Assembly: GCF_018691265.1 (NCBI RefSeq) | Contig: NW_024881321.1 | Span: 15,007,387 to 15,071,386 of the forward strand | Direction: 5' to 3' | Source: Tyto alba | Taxonomy: Eukaryota > Chordata > Aves > Strigiformes > Tytonidae | DNA length: 64,000 bases | Shown: positions 62,324-64,000 of the stretch, piece by piece | Layout: every line of letters starts with the position of its first letter | Numbering within the stretch: the stretch's first letter is position 1 | The notes under the pieces: model-generated | What the model was told of the DNA's origin: nothing | Database searches by the model: none | Seen by the model: only the letters and a program-made list of their open reading frames with translations | Program-made: the position numbers and the translations under genes

Positions 62324-64000
62324 GGTATGTACTGATTTATACTCTGTGAAGTATATTCAACTTTTAAAATTAATTCACTTTGTATCCTTTGAAAAGGTTT
62401 CATCTTAATTTTAAAAGGATGATAGAGTTACTTAATCTATTTAAAGGTTTTGGCATGAAGAAAACATTATACACAAAACATATCTACTCTCAGACAAAAT
62501 GGATGTGCATTCAGATGCTATTGGCTTTTATAACAAAAAAAAATATATATACTTGGAAAGATAATATATTGCTTTTAAGAAAAATAATATTAAAAAAATC
62601 AACAAAAATTAAATCCTCATCTTCTCTAATTAAAAAAACCCTAAACCTACTTACCATGAAAAGATGTTTATTGTCCTAACAATGTTTTGAATACATACAC
62701 ACATTACTCACAGTATAGTACTTCTGTTTACATACTAAACCAGCAGCTACTGTGCTGTGGGAACCAAATGCAGCAGAATAGTACATTTATGATATATTTT
62801 AAGATTAGATTTGCACCTTAAATCAATTCCAGTTCACACTGATAAATTCCTAAACCCAAATTATAATACTCTCTATTTCAGAGCTTTAACGCTTTAAACC
62901 TAAGAGACACAGAAACAGAGCCAATGCAGCCTTCTCATCAAACTCTATTGTGCTGTCCAAATGGATAGTAATTCACAGATGAAACATGGTATATGAAATG
63001 ACCCCTAATGATCTTAACAGCTGTTTGCTGCCATGGCCTGACAACTGCCAAAACAAACATAAATTTACTCTTCCTTTCTCTTTACTCCCGGAAATACTGT
63101 CTCATCAGTGACTTACTTCTTATTTAAATTTTGCAAATGTGTGCAAGGTGGCAGTTTGATTCACCCATGAAACTACAGATCTAGCAGATTTTAAGAACCA
63201 AAGTAGCGGATATTCTAATCTCTTATCAGGTCATCCTTGATTGGCTGAAGAAAATGATGTCAGGTAAAATCTGCCTCAGGGTGAACAAAATCCAAGGGAT
63301 ATAAGCCTAAATTAGAGTTCATTACAATCATAGATATTACAAGATGCCTAACAGAGTACCTATTAATTCCGGATATTAAATTTACACAGTGCACCTAACT
63401 TTCCTACAGTTGGAGTGGTAAAACATAAAAACCTTGCTTGATTCATAACAGTTAAGGCACTGGAATCTGGGACACCTAATCAAGCCAGCAGGGAATACCA
63501 ATGAAAGGAATGAGACTGAATTTCCTTACACTGTATTACTGGAAAAGCCTCCCTCATGACTGCAGACTAGCACAAATATAAACCAGAGATGAACAGATAC
63601 ATACCCATTCTGGAGTTATTCATCTGCTTACTTGCCTTTGAGAAGAGTAATAGTCCTTAATGTCTCAAAGGTAGAAGAATCTCTTCAGACAGTGAGAGAC
63701 CTGGGTCCTGTACCCAGAACCCTGGGTTCTGTGCCTGTAGGTGTCCAGCCCAGGAAAGCTTTTTATTCATGTGATTACACAGCATTCTGAGCTGGAAGCC
63801 CTCTCTACATGTCACTGATTATGCTTCACCATGTAACTGAAATGTGTCAGTTACGCCTTTAGAGAAGATCAGGTAGGAGAAAGAATTTCAGTTAGTGGCT
63901 GGATACTTTCTTAAGCCTGAAATCTAGTATTATGCATAAGTGATATATGTATCGGAATGAAAACATAACAGCACCTGTTCTGTGGAATGATCTTATAGTG

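Larger units (their letters stand above)
45749..64000 (-). other. KLHL1: Upstream intron of KLHL1, partial (at least 18.2 kb)
   Basis: Everything to the right of the 45566-45748 exon reads as intron. The large first exon expected for KLHL1 should give a long open frame on the minus strand, and none is present, so it lies beyond 64000. The interval holds a CR1 copy (about 48030-49147), an unidentified GC-richer block (58.93-59.40 kb) and a solo LTR (61319-62323). Between these (45749-48029, 49148-58930, 59405-61318, 62324-64000) I see AT-rich sequence with short repeats and no supported gene. Confidence 0.8.

Noticed and set aside
46000..64000. Search for the large first exon of KLHL1 and an antisense partner transcript such as mammalian ATXN8OS.
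   Set aside because: No long minus-strand open frame or serine-rich coding stretch is present, so both would lie outside the window.

Overview
This is an AT-rich stretch of vertebrate nuclear DNA, almost certainly from a bird. The evidence is three spliced exons of one conserved gene, four clear CR1-type LINE copies with the typical avian 3' end (ATTCTATGAT-like), and five long terminal repeats (LTRs) that resemble avian endogenous retrovirus LTRs. There is no bacterial-style coding. Almost everything outside the exons is intron. Neoaves, possibly a passerine, is a guess from the LTR variety; the sequence does not fix the species.

The only protein-coding gene I can support is on the minus strand. 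Three exons (45566-45748, 31379-31515, 13549-13745) join in compatible phases into 172 codons of a BTB-BACK-Kelch protein. They best match KLHL1 (kelch-like 1) and less well its paralogues KLHL4 and KLHL5. They cover the end of the N-terminal region, the whole BTB domain and the start of BACK. The first exon lies to the right of the window, and the rest of BACK plus the Kelch propeller lie to the left. The two complete introns are 14,050 and 17,633 bp. The window also holds at least 18.2 kb of the upstream intron and 13.5 kb of the downstream one.

Layout by coordinate: 1-529, LTR, plus strand; about 6035-7200, old CR1, minus; 13549-13745, BTB/BACK exon; 20.8-23.1 kb, ORF-bearing but unidentified; about 25815-26434, LTR, plus; about 29611-30189, CR1, plus; 31379-31515, BTB exon; about 38190-39038, LTR with 45-bp internal repeats, plus; 41830-42318, solo LTR, minus, with perfect 5-bp target duplications, nested in a CR1 that resumes at 42324-43030; 45566-45748, exon; about 48030-49147, CR1 with a reverse-transcriptase remnant; about 58.93-59.40 kb, GC-richer and unidentified; 61319-62323, solo LTR, minus. 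Simple repeats and A/T runs lie between these.

Functionally the window is the BTB-coding heart of a large neuronal gene, with retroelements filling the introns. Two LTRs (41830-42318 and 61319-62323) have the same orientation as the gene and carry promoter-like and poly(A)-like motifs, so they could influence the transcript. I saw no new defence system, CRISPR array or operon. The best leads are the nested LTR, the sense-oriented LTRs, the 45-bp internal repeat and the two unidentified blocks.
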